DNA from: an uncultured Campylobacter sp. | GTDB taxonomy: Bacteria; Campylobacterota; Campylobacteria; Campylobacterales; Campylobacteraceae | Direction: 5' to 3' | Assembly (NCBI RefSeq): GCF_937997405.1 | Contig: NZ_CALKTL010000170.1 | Span: forward strand, 1 to 28,363 | DNA: 28,363 bases | Part shown: positions 6,902 to 14,780 of the stretch, in pieces | Layout of the letters: each line of letters starts with the position of its first letter | Numbering within the stretch: the stretch's first letter is position 1 | The notes under the pieces: model-generated | The model's input: the letters and a program-made list of their open reading frames with translations, nothing else | Told to the model about the DNA's origin: nothing | The model's database searches: none | Position numbers and translations under genes: made by a program

Positions 6902-9082
6902 TTGAAAACGCTAAAGCAATTTTTTGAAATTCTACGTCCGCACTGGTTCGGCAAGGGCGCGGCAAAGCTGTGGACGCTGCTGCTGCTTGCACTTGGTTTT
7001 AGCCTGGCTATCATCGAAATCAGCGTGCTGATGAACGCGTGGGATAAGCGCTTTTACGACGCGCTAAGCGAGCTTAAAGGCGAGCTCATTCCCGCGCTCG
7101 TGGGCGAGTTTTTGCTCTACACGGCGCTCATCGTGCTTTTCATCGTCTGCGGCAACTGGTTTCGCAAACTGCTCGTAATCGTCTGGCGCGAGCGGCTAAG
7201 CGCGATGATGGAGCGCAAATGGCTACATAACGCAAACTTCTACCGCACGAGCCTTGAGGGGAATTTCAGCGCCAGGGGCGGATCAAATTTAGAAAAACCT
7301 GGCGACGTAAATTTAGATGAAAATTTAAACGAGCGCGCAGAGTATTCCGCAGCCGAGGCGGACAGCGCGGTTTTGCATAGAGACGCAAAGGGGCTTGAAA
7401 TTTTACCGAGCACGACGGAGCAAAATGCGACAGGGCAAAGTGGCGCAAGCGAGAATGAAAATTTAAACGATCGTAGCGACGAGAATTTTAAAAATTCAAA
7501 AAACGCCGAGAATACTAAAGCATATTTGGAGCAGGATACGGATGGCTTAAACGAATGCGTGGGCTCTGCGAGCGATCGCGCAGAGTATCTTGCAAGCGAG
7601 GCGAGCGGCACCGGTGTGAACGAAAATTTAAACCAGCAGCGTGAGGAAGATTTTAAAGAATATTGGGGACGAGATACGGGTAATTTAAACGAACGTGCGG
7701 CGTCCGTGAGGGCGCGGGCTGGGTGCCCCGCAACCGAAGCGGATGCCAAAGGTTCGTTTAAAGCTTCCGAAGACCGGGGAATTGCAAAGCTAGACAACCC
7801 TGATCAGCGTATCGCCGAGGACAGCTTGCTGCTTGTGCAAAAAAGCGTCGATCTCGTAAAATCGCTCGTCTATAATCTCGCCAAGCTCATCGCCTTCGTT
7901 GCGATATTGTGGCAGGTCTCGAAGGTATTGAAATTTGAAATTTTCGGCATGCACTTTGAGATCGAGGGCTTTTTGCTCTACGTCGCGCTCCTTTATACGC
8001 TAATTTGCTCGCTGATTACGCATCTCATCGGGCGCAGGCTTAGGGGGCTAAATTTTGCTAAGCAGCGCGCCGAAGCCGACTACCGCTCGGATCTGCTGCT
8101 CGTGCGCGAAAATGCAGAAGCCGTAGCGTTTATGCGCGGAGAGGATGCCGAGCGCGGCCGCTTCCGCGCGAGCTTCGGCGAGATCATGAGAAACTGGCGC
8201 AGCATCATGAATACGGAATTTCGCCTCGAATGCTTTTCGGCAAGCTACCTAAAAATCACTAATTTAATCCCGATCTTTGCCTGCTTGCCGCTGTATTTGT
8301 CGCGCGCGATGAGCTTTGGCGACATGATGCAGGCGCGCTCGGCGTTTTACAGCGTGCAGGACGGATTTGCGTGGTTTATGGACTATTACAAGCAGATCAT
8401 GGAGTGGGCGGCGAGCGTGCAGAGGATTTATGAGTTCATCTCGCGCATGGACGGCGAGAGTGCAAATCTGCGTGCTTGCGTCATACAAAGCGACGAAAAT
8501 TCCGCTCGGTGTGAGGGCTTGTCGGTCTTCACGCCTGCGGGCGAGCCGCTGATTGAGGATCTACGCTTCGAGCTTGCGCCCGCGCAGTTTATAATGCTGC
8601 GAGGCAAGAGCGGCGCGGGCAAAAGTACGGCTCTGCGCTACGCGGCGGGTCTTTGGAGATACGATCGCGGCGAGATCAGTCTGCCACGCACGGGCGTGAT
8701 GTTTATTCCGCAAAAGCCCTACCTAGCGCCGCTTAGCCTAAAGGAGCTTATCTCTTATCCGCAGCCGCCGCGCAAAGACGATGCGGAATTTTTAGAAATT
8801 TTATGCCGCGTAGGACTTAAGAAATTTGCCCGCATGCTAAACTCGCGCGCCGATTACGTTAAAATTTTAAGCGGCGGAGAGGCGCAGCGGCTTAGTTTCG
8901 CACGTATTCATTACCACAAGCCGAGCTTTGTTTTCGCAGACGAGATTACGTCCGCGCTCGATCCTGCTTCGGCGCGCGAGCTGCTACTTGGTCTGCGTGC
9001 GGATCTACCGAGCCTCGGCATGCTAGCGATCGTGCATCAAACGGGGCTTGAGGAGATATTCGAGCGGACTATAGAGCTTTAA
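6902..9082 (+). CDS. SbmA/YddA-like ABC transporter (fused permease-ATPase) with large insert
   Basis: This 726-aa protein is a half-transporter with an ABC_membrane_2-type membrane domain and a C-terminal ATPase; relatives move peptides, vitamins or lipids across the inner membrane. Membrane helices lie at about 24-46, 62-87 and, after residue 300, around LAKLIAFVAILWQV, FLLYVALLYTLICSLI and ITNLIPIFACLPLYL. The family motif LDNPDQRIAED is at 297-307. The ATPase has Walker A GKSGAGKST (568-576), Q-loop IPQKPYLAP, signature LSGGEAQR, Walker B FVFADEIT with D680/E681 (Ile where Pro or Ala is usual) and H-loop H712. Residues 117-296 are a hydrophilic insert with repeats, inserted between WLHNANFYR and LDNPDQR, which are nearly adjacent in the family; without it the length (about 546) is normal. 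The TTG start follows AAAGAG. The gene is monocistronic and its substrate is unknown. Confidence 0.85.
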   Translation: MKTLKQFFEILRPHWFGKGAAKLWTLLLLALGFSLAIIEISVLMNAWDKRFYDALSELKGELIPALVGEFLLYTALIVLFIVCGNWFRKLLVIVWRERLSAMMERKWLHNANFYRTSLEGNFSARGGSNLEKPGDVNLDENLNERAEYSAAEADSAVLHRDAKGLEILPSTTEQNATGQSGASENENLNDRSDENFKNSKNAENTKAYLEQDTDGLNECVGSASDRAEYLASEASGTGVNENLNQQREEDFKEYWGRDTGNLNERAASVRARAGCPATEADAKGSFKASEDRGIAKLDNPDQRIAEDSLLLVQKSVDLVKSLVYNLAKLIAFVAILWQVSKVLKFEIFGMHFEIEGFLLYVALLYTLICSLITHLIGRRLRGLNFAKQRAEADYRSDLLLVRENAEAVAFMRGEDAERGRFRASFGEIMRNWRSIMNTEFRLECFSASYLKITNLIPIFACLPLYLSRAMSFGDMMQARSAFYSVQDGFAWFMDYYKQIMEWAASVQRIYEFISRMDGESANLRACVIQSDENSARCEGLSVFTPAGEPLIEDLRFELAPAQFIMLRGKSGAGKSTALRYAAGLWRYDRGEISLPRTGVMFIPQKPYLAPLSLKELISYPQPPRKDDAEFLEILCRVGLKKFARMLNSRADYVKILSGGEAQRLSFARIHYHKPSFVFADEITSALDPASARELLLGLRADLPSLGMLAIVHQTGLEEIFERTIEL
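7316..7753 (+). repeat. Intragenic imperfect tandem repeats in the ABC transporter insert
   Basis: Two diverged copies of 55 and 45 residues follow each other: residues 185-239 (NENLNDRSDENFKN, then QDTDGLNE, SDRAEYLASEAS) and 240-284 (NENLNQQREEDFKE, then RDTGNLNE, RARAGCPATEAD). A partial copy lies at 139-156 (DENLNERAEYSAAEADS). At DNA level the 12-mer CGCGCAGAGTAT occurs at 7334-7345 and 7577-7588, and GAAAATTTAAAC recurs. All copies stay in frame, so the gene grew by duplication of a coding segment. Confidence 0.75.
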
Positions 9083-9970
9083 ATTCGGCCGTTTAAATTT
9101 CGCGCCGCAGGGATTTCGCCTTTAAATTCATATCTTTTTAAATCCAGATTTATTAAAATTACTCGTTTATATTAAGCGGCGATAAAATTTAGCCTAGGCG
9201 CTAAGTGTTCGCATACATGGGCATCGGCACTCGCGCGGCTAGGCGCTTGCACGCAGTCGGTGGCATAGCACCGCCGTAGGTAAGTATTTACGGCGCAACG
9301 AGTAGTTCGGAAGTTGGTCGGCAGTGCGCGATCGCGGTTCTGTACGGAAATTTAAGCTGATAAAATTTAAACGCAAGATAGTCTGCTCAATGCGGGGCGT
9401 TTCAATAAAATTTTAAGCTACGTGGCGAGCGGCTTGGAGGTCGGTAGACGGCGCGCTAATGAGCGGGCTACGTAAGCGGCGCGATGCGCGGGCGTAGCGA
9501 TAAATCGGTAGCGCGTCGGATGGCGCGTAACACATCGGCGGCGCAGACGGCACGCCGTAGTCGAGAAGCGGAGCGGCGATACGTACCTACTCGGCGCCGT
9601 ATGACATAACCTTCGCTTGGGCAAATCATCATCGTAACGACGCTACGATCGAAGCGAACAACGCTGCCGCGACGACGGATCGGCAGTACAAAGCGGCGCG
9701 GCATGATTGCGGCGGCGACAGCATAAAATGCCGCAATATGGCAACCGCGATCGACAGGATGCGTATGTAGGGAAAGCGCAGTGCAAGTAGCGCAAACGTC
9801 GCGATACGACGATGGCGACCTGCGGAGCGTATAAGTGAAGCAGCAGTGCGGGCGGCGCAATAACGCCGAGGCGATACAATAGCGGCGACCGACGAGACGT
9901 AACGCCGCCGTAGCGTTCGCGGGCGCTACGGCTAAGCCGCTAAATTTTAAAAACGAAGCAAGGAGATTTG
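9083..9970. other. Long gene-free region, GC-rich and unusual in composition
   Basis: About 890 bases carry no supportable gene. After 9190 the sequence loses the AAATTT words common elsewhere and becomes a GC-rich mix of short words (GGCGAC, GCGATAC, CGTAGCG, GCGGCG). Minus-strand frames between 9418 and 9879 are open only because of this composition; they encode Arg/Cys/Ala-rich sequence without start signals. A 9-bp perfect hairpin (9907-9915 with 9924-9932) ends the region 38 bases before the next start codon. It may be a decayed gene or insertion, or a structured RNA. Confidence 0.5.
9907..9932. repeat. Perfect hairpin upstream of the 162-aa membrane protein gene
   Basis: GCCGTAGCG (9907-9915) and CGCTACGGC (9924-9932) form a perfect 9-bp stem with an 8-base loop. 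It lies in the leader of the gene starting at 9971 and could be a terminator of upstream transcription, although no T-run follows. Confidence 0.5.
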
Positions 9971-10459
9971 ATGCTTAAGGCGGAGATTGTTTATAAATTT
10001 GCGCTCATCGTGCTGCTAGCTTGCGCGCTTTGCATTTTGGGCTTTTCGGGCGTTAATTTCGCGCGCGGCGAATATGACGAGGCCTGGATGAGCCTGCATA
10101 AGATCGCAGGATTGGGCCTGCTTTGCGTCGCGATCTTGCATATAATCACGAGGCGAAAGAAGCTCGCAAAGCTTTGGGGCGAGTTTTTGGACGTGGTTTT
10201 GAGCCGCAAAAATCCCGGTTTTTGTAATATGGATCGCATCATCGGCGCGATCGAGTCTTGTAATATTAGGGAGATCGCTGGTAAAATGGGCTTTGAGCCG
10301 GACGAGCTCGCTGAGATTTTGAAATCAAACGGCATCAAGCTTGTAAGCGCAGATCAAGGTCTGCGCGAGCTTGCGAAGCTCAACGACGAAAAAATTTTCT
10401 TCATCTTGGTGCTTTTAATCGAGGCAAAATTCGGCAAAGCAGGCGGGTGTAAGGTCTAA
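9971..10459 (+). CDS. Two-helix membrane protein, DUF4405-like, with cytoplasmic tail
   Basis: The 162-aa protein has membrane helices at about 8-30 (FALIVLLACALCILGFSGV) and 44-60 (KIAGLGLLCVAILHIIT). H43 and H57 bracket the second helix, the arrangement of small cytochrome-b-like DUF4405 proteins; haem binding is inference. A basic stretch (RRKKLAKLW) then leads to a soluble C-terminal part with a helix-turn-helix-like segment (IREIAGKMGFEPDELAEILKSNGIKL). The ATG at 9971 has AAGGAG seven bases upstream; the TTG one codon earlier is too close to that site. The gene converges on prfA, stopping 11 bases from it. No partner gene suggests a role. Confidence 0.65.
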   Translation: MLKAEIVYKFALIVLLACALCILGFSGVNFARGEYDEAWMSLHKIAGLGLLCVAILHIITRRKKLAKLWGEFLDVVLSRKNPGFCNMDRIIGAIESCNIREIAGKMGFEPDELAEILKSNGIKLVSADQGLRELAKLNDEKIFFILVLLIEAKFGKAGGCKV

Positions 10460-10470
10460 ATTTAAAAGGC

Positions 10471-11538
10471 TTAATAGCCCGCGTTTGCGATCGCTTCGGC
10501 TTGAGAGTGCGCGATGAGCGGATCGATGATCTCGTCGAACAAGCCGCCCGCCATGATCGCGTCTAGGCGGTAAAGCGTTAAATTTATGCGGTGGTCGCTG
10601 ATGCGGTTTTGCGGATAGTTGTAGGTACGAATTCGCCCCGAGCGGTCGCCGGTGCCTACCTGATCCTTGCGATCTTTGCGCTCTTTTTCGAGCCGCTCCT
10701 GCTCCTGCATATCGTAAAGGCGCGCCTTCAGCACCTTCATCGCCGCCTCTTTGTTTTTGTGCTGATCCTTGCCGTCTTGGTTAGTGACGACTAAACCGGT
10801 CGGGATGTGAGTGATGCGAACGGCGCTATCTGTGGTATTTACGGACTGTCCGCCGTGGCCGGAGCTGCGCATAACGTCTATGCGAAGGTCGTTCGGATTG
10901 ATCTGTATCTCGCTATCCTCGATCTCGGGCATGACGGCGACGGTGATTGCAGAGGTATGCACCCTACCCTGGCTCTCCGTTTCGGGGACGCGCTGCACGC
11001 GGTGGGTGCCGCCTTCAAATTTCAGCCGCGAATACGCTCCCGCGCCCTTTACGAGCAAGATCGCTTCTTTGTAACCGCCGACGCTGCCTTCGCTGGTGCT
11101 TACGATCTCACATTTATATCCGCGAAGATCGGCGTAGCGCAGATATGCGCCGAGCAGATCGCCCGCAAACAGCGCCGCTTCGTCGCCGCCTGTACCGGCG
11201 CGGATCTCAAGGAAGATATTCTTATCGTCGTTGGGATCTTTAGGAAGCAGTAAAATTTTGATTTTTTCTTCGAGCTGCGGTTTTTGCGTCTCTAAGTTTT
11301 TAAGCTCCTCTTTGGCTAATTCGCCGAGATCGGCATCGCTTAGCAGGGCTTTGTTTTCTTCGATCTGATTTAAAATTTGAAGATACTCGCTAGCCGCCTC
11401 TTTGATCGGCTCGATATTTCGCTGCTCCTTAGATAGCGCCGTCATATTAGCGATATCTGCGGTGACTGCGGGATCGCTAAGCATGCGCGAAAGCTCGTCG
11501 TAGCGATCCAAAAAAGGCTTTAGTTTATCGGCTAGCAT
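10471..11538 (-). CDS. prfA: Peptide chain release factor 1
   Basis: RF1 reads UAA and UAG in the ribosomal A site and triggers peptide release. The 355-aa length is standard. The peptidyl-tRNA hydrolysis motif GGQ is at 229-231 in SSGHGGQSVNTTDSAVR, and the codon-recognition tripeptide is PET (185-187) in HRVQRVPETESQGRVH, within the RF1 P-x-T pattern and unlike the SPF of RF2. The N-terminal third is a helical coiled-coil domain as in the family. The gene follows rpsT by 24 bases on the same strand and is probably cotranscribed; no clear Shine-Dalgarno precedes its ATG, only AAAATTTAA, and a hairpin lies between the two genes. The identification is secure. Confidence 0.97.
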   Translation of the reverse strand: MLADKLKPFLDRYDELSRMLSDPAVTADIANMTALSKEQRNIEPIKEAASEYLQILNQIEENKALLSDADLGELAKEELKNLETQKPQLEEKIKILLLPKDPNDDKNIFLEIRAGTGGDEAALFAGDLLGAYLRYADLRGYKCEIVSTSEGSVGGYKEAILLVKGAGAYSRLKFEGGTHRVQRVPETESQGRVHTSAITVAVMPEIEDSEIQINPNDLRIDVMRSSGHGGQSVNTTDSAVRITHIPTGLVVTNQDGKDQHKNKEAAMKVLKARLYDMQEQERLEKERKDRKDQVGTGDRSGRIRTYNYPQNRISDHRINLTLYRLDAIMAGGLFDEIIDPLIAHSQAEAIANAGY

Positions 11539-11549
11539 TTAAATTTTAT

Positions 11550-11568
11550 GCGTAAGGGGCGCTTACGC
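11550..11568 (-). repeat. Hairpin at the rpsT-prfA junction
   Basis: GCGTAAG (11550-11556) and CTTACGC (11562-11568) form a perfect 7-bp stem with a five-base loop, overlapping the rpsT stop codon and sitting 11 bases before the prfA start. No T-run follows on the minus strand, so it is more likely a processing, stability or attenuation element than a full terminator. It may set the much lower expression of prfA relative to the ribosomal protein gene (inference). Confidence 0.55.
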
Positions 11569-11835
11569 GGCGGTTTTTAAAGAATTTACGAGTTTGGCTA
11601 GGCGGCTTACTTTTCTGCTCGCGGTCTGTTTTTTCAAAAAGCCCCTGCTTACGAAGCTGTGAAAGCTTTCATTAGCCGTTTTTAGAGCCTGAGTCGCTGC
11701 GTCTAGATCCTTGCTCTCGACCGCCTCTCTTACGGCTTTTGTAATATTTTTTACTCTGGTGCGATAAAATCTATTTCGCTCCGTTCTTTTTATGGTTTGT
11801 CTCGCGCGTTTTTCGGCGGATTTGTGATTTGCCAT
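11563..11835 (-). CDS. rpsT: Small ribosomal subunit protein bS20
   Basis: This is a 90-aa, highly basic, helical protein that binds 16S rRNA in the 30S body. The start MANHKSAEKRARQTIKRTER is the hallmark N-terminus of bS20, followed by RNRFYRTRVKNITKAV, and the C-terminus KKQTASRKVSRLAKLVNSL is also typical. AGGGA lies upstream of the ATG and a TATAAT promoter is 32 bases before it. prfA follows on the same strand, an order common in Campylobacter. The gene is divergent from glmM. Confidence 0.97.
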   Translation of the reverse strand: MANHKSAEKRARQTIKRTERNRFYRTRVKNITKAVREAVESKDLDAATQALKTANESFHSFVSRGFLKKQTASRKVSRLAKLVNSLKTAA

Positions 11836-11866
11836 AACGTCCCTTTCGGTTAAATTTGAACCTGCG

Positions 11867-11872
11867 ATTATA
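11867..11872 (-). promoter_or_regulatory. -10 element of rpsT promoter
   Basis: A perfect TATAAT (minus strand, in ACGTATAATCGCAGG) lies 31 bases upstream of the rpsT ATG, with a T-rich tract upstream of it as in Campylobacter sigma-70 promoters, which usually lack a defined -35. Confidence 0.75.
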
Positions 11873-11949
11873 CGTAAAAAATATTTAATCGACGCTTAAT
11901 TTAAGTGAAATTTAAATATAGTTTAAATTTATTAAGATTAAACTTTTTC

Positions 11950-11958
11950 TGGTAGAAT
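11950..11958 (+). promoter_or_regulatory. Extended -10 element of glmM promoter
   Basis: TGGTAGAAT, an extended -10 (TGN-TAGAAT), sits 28 bases before the glmM start after the T-rich AACTTTTTCT. It likely starts the glmM-lspA transcript. Confidence 0.6.
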
Positions 11959-11986
11959 TTGCCGATTTTTATACAAGGATTTGATA

Positions 11987-13327
11987 ATGAAACTTTTCGG
12001 AACGGACGGCGTACGAGGCAAAGCGGGAGAATTTTTGACCGCCGAGCTTGCGATGCGCGTAGCGATGGCAGCGGGAATTTATTTTAGGAAAAATTCCGTT
12101 ACGAATATGATTTTAGTCGGCAAAGATACCCGCAGAAGCGGCTATATGATAGAAACCGCGATCGTTGCGGGCCTTACCTCGGTGGGCTACAACGTCCGTC
12201 AGATCGGTCCGATGCCTACTCCTGCGATTGCCTTTCTTACGGAGGATATGCGCTGCGATGCAGGCATCATGATAAGCGCGAGCCACAATCCATACTACGA
12301 CAACGGCATTAAATTTTTCAACAGCGAAGGCTTTAAACTCGACGAAAAAGAGGAAGCGCAGATCGAAAAAATTTACTTCAGCGACGATCTAATCGCCGAG
12401 GCGCGCACCAAAATGATGCAAATCGGCGCCGCAAAGCGCGTGGACGACGTCATCGGCAGATACATTGTGCATATTAAAAATTCCTTCCCGAAGCAAAAGA
12501 CACTGCACGGGCTTCGCGTGGTGCTTGATTGTGCAAACGGAGCAAGCTATAAGGTCGCACCTACGGTATTTAATGAGCTGGGAGCCGAAACTATCGTCAT
12601 CGGCGACGAGCCTAACGGAAAAAATATAAATGATGCTTGCGGCGCGTTAAGCCCGCAAAATTTAGCCTCGGAGGTCAAAAGATTGCGCGCCGACGTCGGC
12701 TTTGCTTTCGACGGGGATGCCGATAGGCTCGTAGTCGTGGATGAAAACGGCGAGATCATCCACGGCGACGCGCTACTTGGAATTTTAGCAGTCTATTTGA
12801 AAGGAAAAAATCGCTTAGCAGGCAATAAAATGGTAGCCACAGTGATGAGTAATTCTGCGCTGGAGGATTTTTTAGCTAAACACGACATCGCGCTTCATCG
12901 CTGCAATGTAGGCGATAAATTCGTACTTGAGACGATGCACGAGCTAGGCGCAAATTTCGGCGGCGAGCAGAGCGGGCACGTGATCTTCGGCGATTACGCC
13001 AAAACGGGCGACGGCATCGCAAGCGCGCTGCAATTCGCCGCTTGCATGTTGGATATGAAAAAGAAAGCAAGCGAATTTTCGGGGATGATTAAGCCCTATC
13101 CACAAATTTTAAAGAATTTAAAAATTTCGGATAAAAAGCCGCTTGAAAAATTAAAAGGGCTAAAGGAGCTTGAAGCAAGCCTTAAAGCGGACAAAATCCG
13201 CTCGCTCTTTCGCTACTCCGGCACCGAAAACGTTATCCGCCTCTTAATCGAGGGCAAAAACGAAAAACTGCTGCAAAAGCGAATGGACGAGGTCGAGAAA
13301 TTTTTTACCAAAGCCCTAAATGAGTAG
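11987..13327 (+). CDS. glmM: Phosphoglucosamine mutase
   Basis: GlmM converts glucosamine-6-phosphate to glucosamine-1-phosphate on the route to UDP-GlcNAc, feeding peptidoglycan and lipopolysaccharide. The 446-aa protein shows all landmarks: N-terminal KLFGTDGVRG, the phosphoserine loop ISASHNPYYDNG with active-site S99, the Mg-binding loop DGDADR (D241, D243, D245), the sugar-binding segment GGEQSGHVIF and the C-terminal phosphate-binding RYSGTENVIRLLIEG. The ATG at 11987 has AAGGA seven bases upstream; the TTG two codons earlier is too close to it. lspA follows 98 bases later on the same strand, the usual Campylobacter order, so the two are probably cotranscribed. Confidence 0.97.
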   Translation: MKLFGTDGVRGKAGEFLTAELAMRVAMAAGIYFRKNSVTNMILVGKDTRRSGYMIETAIVAGLTSVGYNVRQIGPMPTPAIAFLTEDMRCDAGIMISASHNPYYDNGIKFFNSEGFKLDEKEEAQIEKIYFSDDLIAEARTKMMQIGAAKRVDDVIGRYIVHIKNSFPKQKTLHGLRVVLDCANGASYKVAPTVFNELGAETIVIGDEPNGKNINDACGALSPQNLASEVKRLRADVGFAFDGDADRLVVVDENGEIIHGDALLGILAVYLKGKNRLAGNKMVATVMSNSALEDFLAKHDIALHRCNVGDKFVLETMHELGANFGGEQSGHVIFGDYAKTGDGIASALQFAACMLDMKKKASEFSGMIKPYPQILKNLKISDKKPLEKLKGLKELEASLKADKIRSLFRYSGTENVIRLLIEGKNEKLLQKRMDEVEKFFTKALNE

Positions 13328-13433
13328 CGTTGCGGTGAAATTTTACGGCGCGACAAGCTCATGGCTCGGTACAAAAGGCGCGGACAAAAAATGCAGGCTT
13401 TACATATTTAAATTTAGGCTGCGAGATGGCTAA
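13320..13433 (+). CDS. Possible small overlapping ORF between glmM and lspA, 37 aa
   Basis: An ATG overlapping the last codons of glmM opens a 37-codon frame (MSSVAVKFYGATSSWLGTKG, then a basic tail with KCRLYIFKFRLRDG) that ends eight bases inside lspA. It fills the whole gap, overlaps both neighbours as coupled genes do, and lacks its own Shine-Dalgarno. It may be a coupling peptide, a damaged gene or chance. No family is recognised. Confidence 0.25.
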   Translation: MSSVAVKFYGATSSWLGTKGADKKCRLYIFKFRLRDG

Positions 13434-13887
13434 GACTTGTATTAAATTTATCCTACTTTTTGCGGTGATCTTTGCGATCGATCAAGCGATCAAACTTCTG
13501 TTTTTAAACGGCTTTTCGTGGCAAGGCGAGTTTTTTTCGCTAGAGCTTACGCTTAATCGCGGCGTTGCGTTTTCGATGTTTGCGTTTTTGGGCGAAAATT
13601 TAAAATTTATCCAGATCGCGCTGATCTCAGCGCTTGCGGCGTATGTATTTTGTCATAAAAAGCTCTTTTACGAGCACTGGATGCCGTTTGCGCTGATGCT
13701 TGCGGGGGGCTGTTCAAACCTGCTCGATCGCTTCATTCGCGGCGGCGTGGTCGATTACGTCGCGTGGCATAAGTGGTTTGAGTTTGCGGTGTTTAATTTC
13801 GCCGACGTGATGATAGATCTGGCCGTCGTGATTTTTATTTTTCAGGGCTTACGCACCGCAAAAAAGGAGAAAAATGAAGAGAAATAA
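13426..13887 (+). CDS. lspA: Lipoprotein signal peptidase (signal peptidase II)
   Basis: LspA is an inner-membrane aspartyl protease that cleaves signal peptides of diacylglyceryl-prolipoproteins. The 153-aa protein has four membrane helices and the conserved blocks: FAIDQAIKLL (D19), LNRGVAFSMF, GGCSNLLDRFIRGGVVDYV with catalytic D110, and FNFADVMID with catalytic D127. The ATG has only a weak upstream purine stretch (AGGCTGCGAG), so translation may be coupled to what precedes. It overlaps the TM2-domain gene by 14 bases at its end. Confidence 0.95.
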   Translation: MAKTCIKFILLFAVIFAIDQAIKLLFLNGFSWQGEFFSLELTLNRGVAFSMFAFLGENLKFIQIALISALAAYVFCHKKLFYEHWMPFALMLAGGCSNLLDRFIRGGVVDYVAWHKWFEFAVFNFADVMIDLAVVIFIFQGLRTAKKEKNEEK

Positions 13888-14266
13888 TTACATCGCTTAC
13901 GCGCTTTGGTTTTTAGGTGCGTTTTCGTGGATCGCAGCTATGCCGATCGGCGGCGGACTACATAGAATTTACTGCGGCAAATTTATCAGCGGATTTGCTC
14001 AAATCGCGCTATTTTGGCTAGGGAGCTTTACACTATGGTTTTTAGTGGGCTTTTTGTTTTGGGCGATTTGGGGAATTTGGATTTTGCTAGATATATTTTT
14101 CGTAGGAATTTGGGTGGAAGATTTAAATGCTTTTGCAAGCGAGACGGAGGAGGACGACTACGAACAGCGTCTGAAAAAGGTCAATGCGCTTTATGAGCTG
14201 TATCAAAAAGGCGCGATTTCCAAAGAGGAATTCGAAGCGCGAAAAGAAATTTTAATGAGAGATTAA
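13874..14266 (+). CDS. TM2-domain protein with C-terminal SHOCT-like region
   Basis: The 130-aa protein is membrane-embedded over most of its length. A TM2 domain covers residues 8-80, with the diagnostic loop GGGLHRIYCGKFISGFAQI (H30, R31, Y33, G35, K36) between the first two helices, followed by a Trp-rich hydrophobic part. An acidic linker (ETEEDDYEQ) leads to a SHOCT-like motif at 105-128 (LYELYQKGAISKEEFEARK), a short helical hairpin often found at protein termini and thought to mediate oligomerisation. No catalytic role is known for either domain. AAGGAGAAAA precedes the ATG, which lies inside lspA, so the two are an operon. Confidence 0.8.
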   Translation: MKRNNYIAYALWFLGAFSWIAAMPIGGGLHRIYCGKFISGFAQIALFWLGSFTLWFLVGFLFWAIWGIWILLDIFFVGIWVEDLNAFASETEEDDYEQRLKKVNALYELYQKGAISKEEFEARKEILMRD

Positions 14267-14275
14267 GGAGAAAAA

Positions 14276-14716
14276 ATGAGTTACTATTGGTTTAAATTTG
14301 TCCATTTTGCGGGTTTTATTTCATGGATGGCGATGCTATTTTACATGCCGCGCTTGTATGTATATCACGCTGAAAATTTAGACAAGCCAGATTTCGTAAA
14401 GGTCGTTAAAAAGATGGAGCGGATGCTGTATCACGCGATCGGCTGGATAGCAATGGCGGTGACGGTTTTTAGCGGAGTGATGCTTATCATTTTAAATCCG
14501 GGGCTTATGAAAATGGGATATTTTCATATAAAATTACTAGCCGGAGTTTTGCTAATCTGTTATCATTTGTGGCTGTATTATTATATGTATAAATTTGAAA
14601 AAAATGAGTGCCACAGGAGCGGAAAATACTTCCGTGCGATCAACGAAGGCCCTACGATCATAATGTTTATAATACTTTATGCGATGCTAATAATGCCGAA
14701 TTTACCGAGCAACTAG
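14276..14716 (+). CDS. hemJ: Protoporphyrinogen IX oxidase, HemJ type
   Basis: HemJ carries out the oxidation of protoporphyrinogen IX to protoporphyrin IX in haem synthesis in bacteria lacking HemG/HemY. The 146-aa, four-helix protein begins SYYWFKFVHFAGFISWMAML with the conserved H10, then LFYMPRLYVYHAE with R26; the second conserved half is KMGYFHIKLLAGVLL with H84 and K86. The length is standard. AAGGAGAAAAA precedes the ATG nine bases after the TM2-domain gene, so it belongs to the same transcript. Family assignment is firm; activity follows from family knowledge. Confidence 0.92.
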   Translation: MSYYWFKFVHFAGFISWMAMLFYMPRLYVYHAENLDKPDFVKVVKKMERMLYHAIGWIAMAVTVFSGVMLIILNPGLMKMGYFHIKLLAGVLLICYHLWLYYYMYKFEKNECHRSGKYFRAINEGPTIIMFIILYAMLIMPNLPSN

Positions 14717-14780
14717 CCCGTTTTGATAAAAATTTAATTAAAATTTGCATAAAATTAGAGCAAAATTTTAAAGGAAGCAT

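Noticed and set aside
9418..9879. Three overlapping minus-strand ORFs in the GC-rich spacer
   Set aside because: Arg/Cys/Ala-rich translations without ribosome-binding sites or recognisable motifs; openness follows from base composition.
10591..11253. Plus-strand ORFs opposite prfA
   Set aside because: Antisense shadows of a highly conserved gene; no ribosome-binding sites and no family features.
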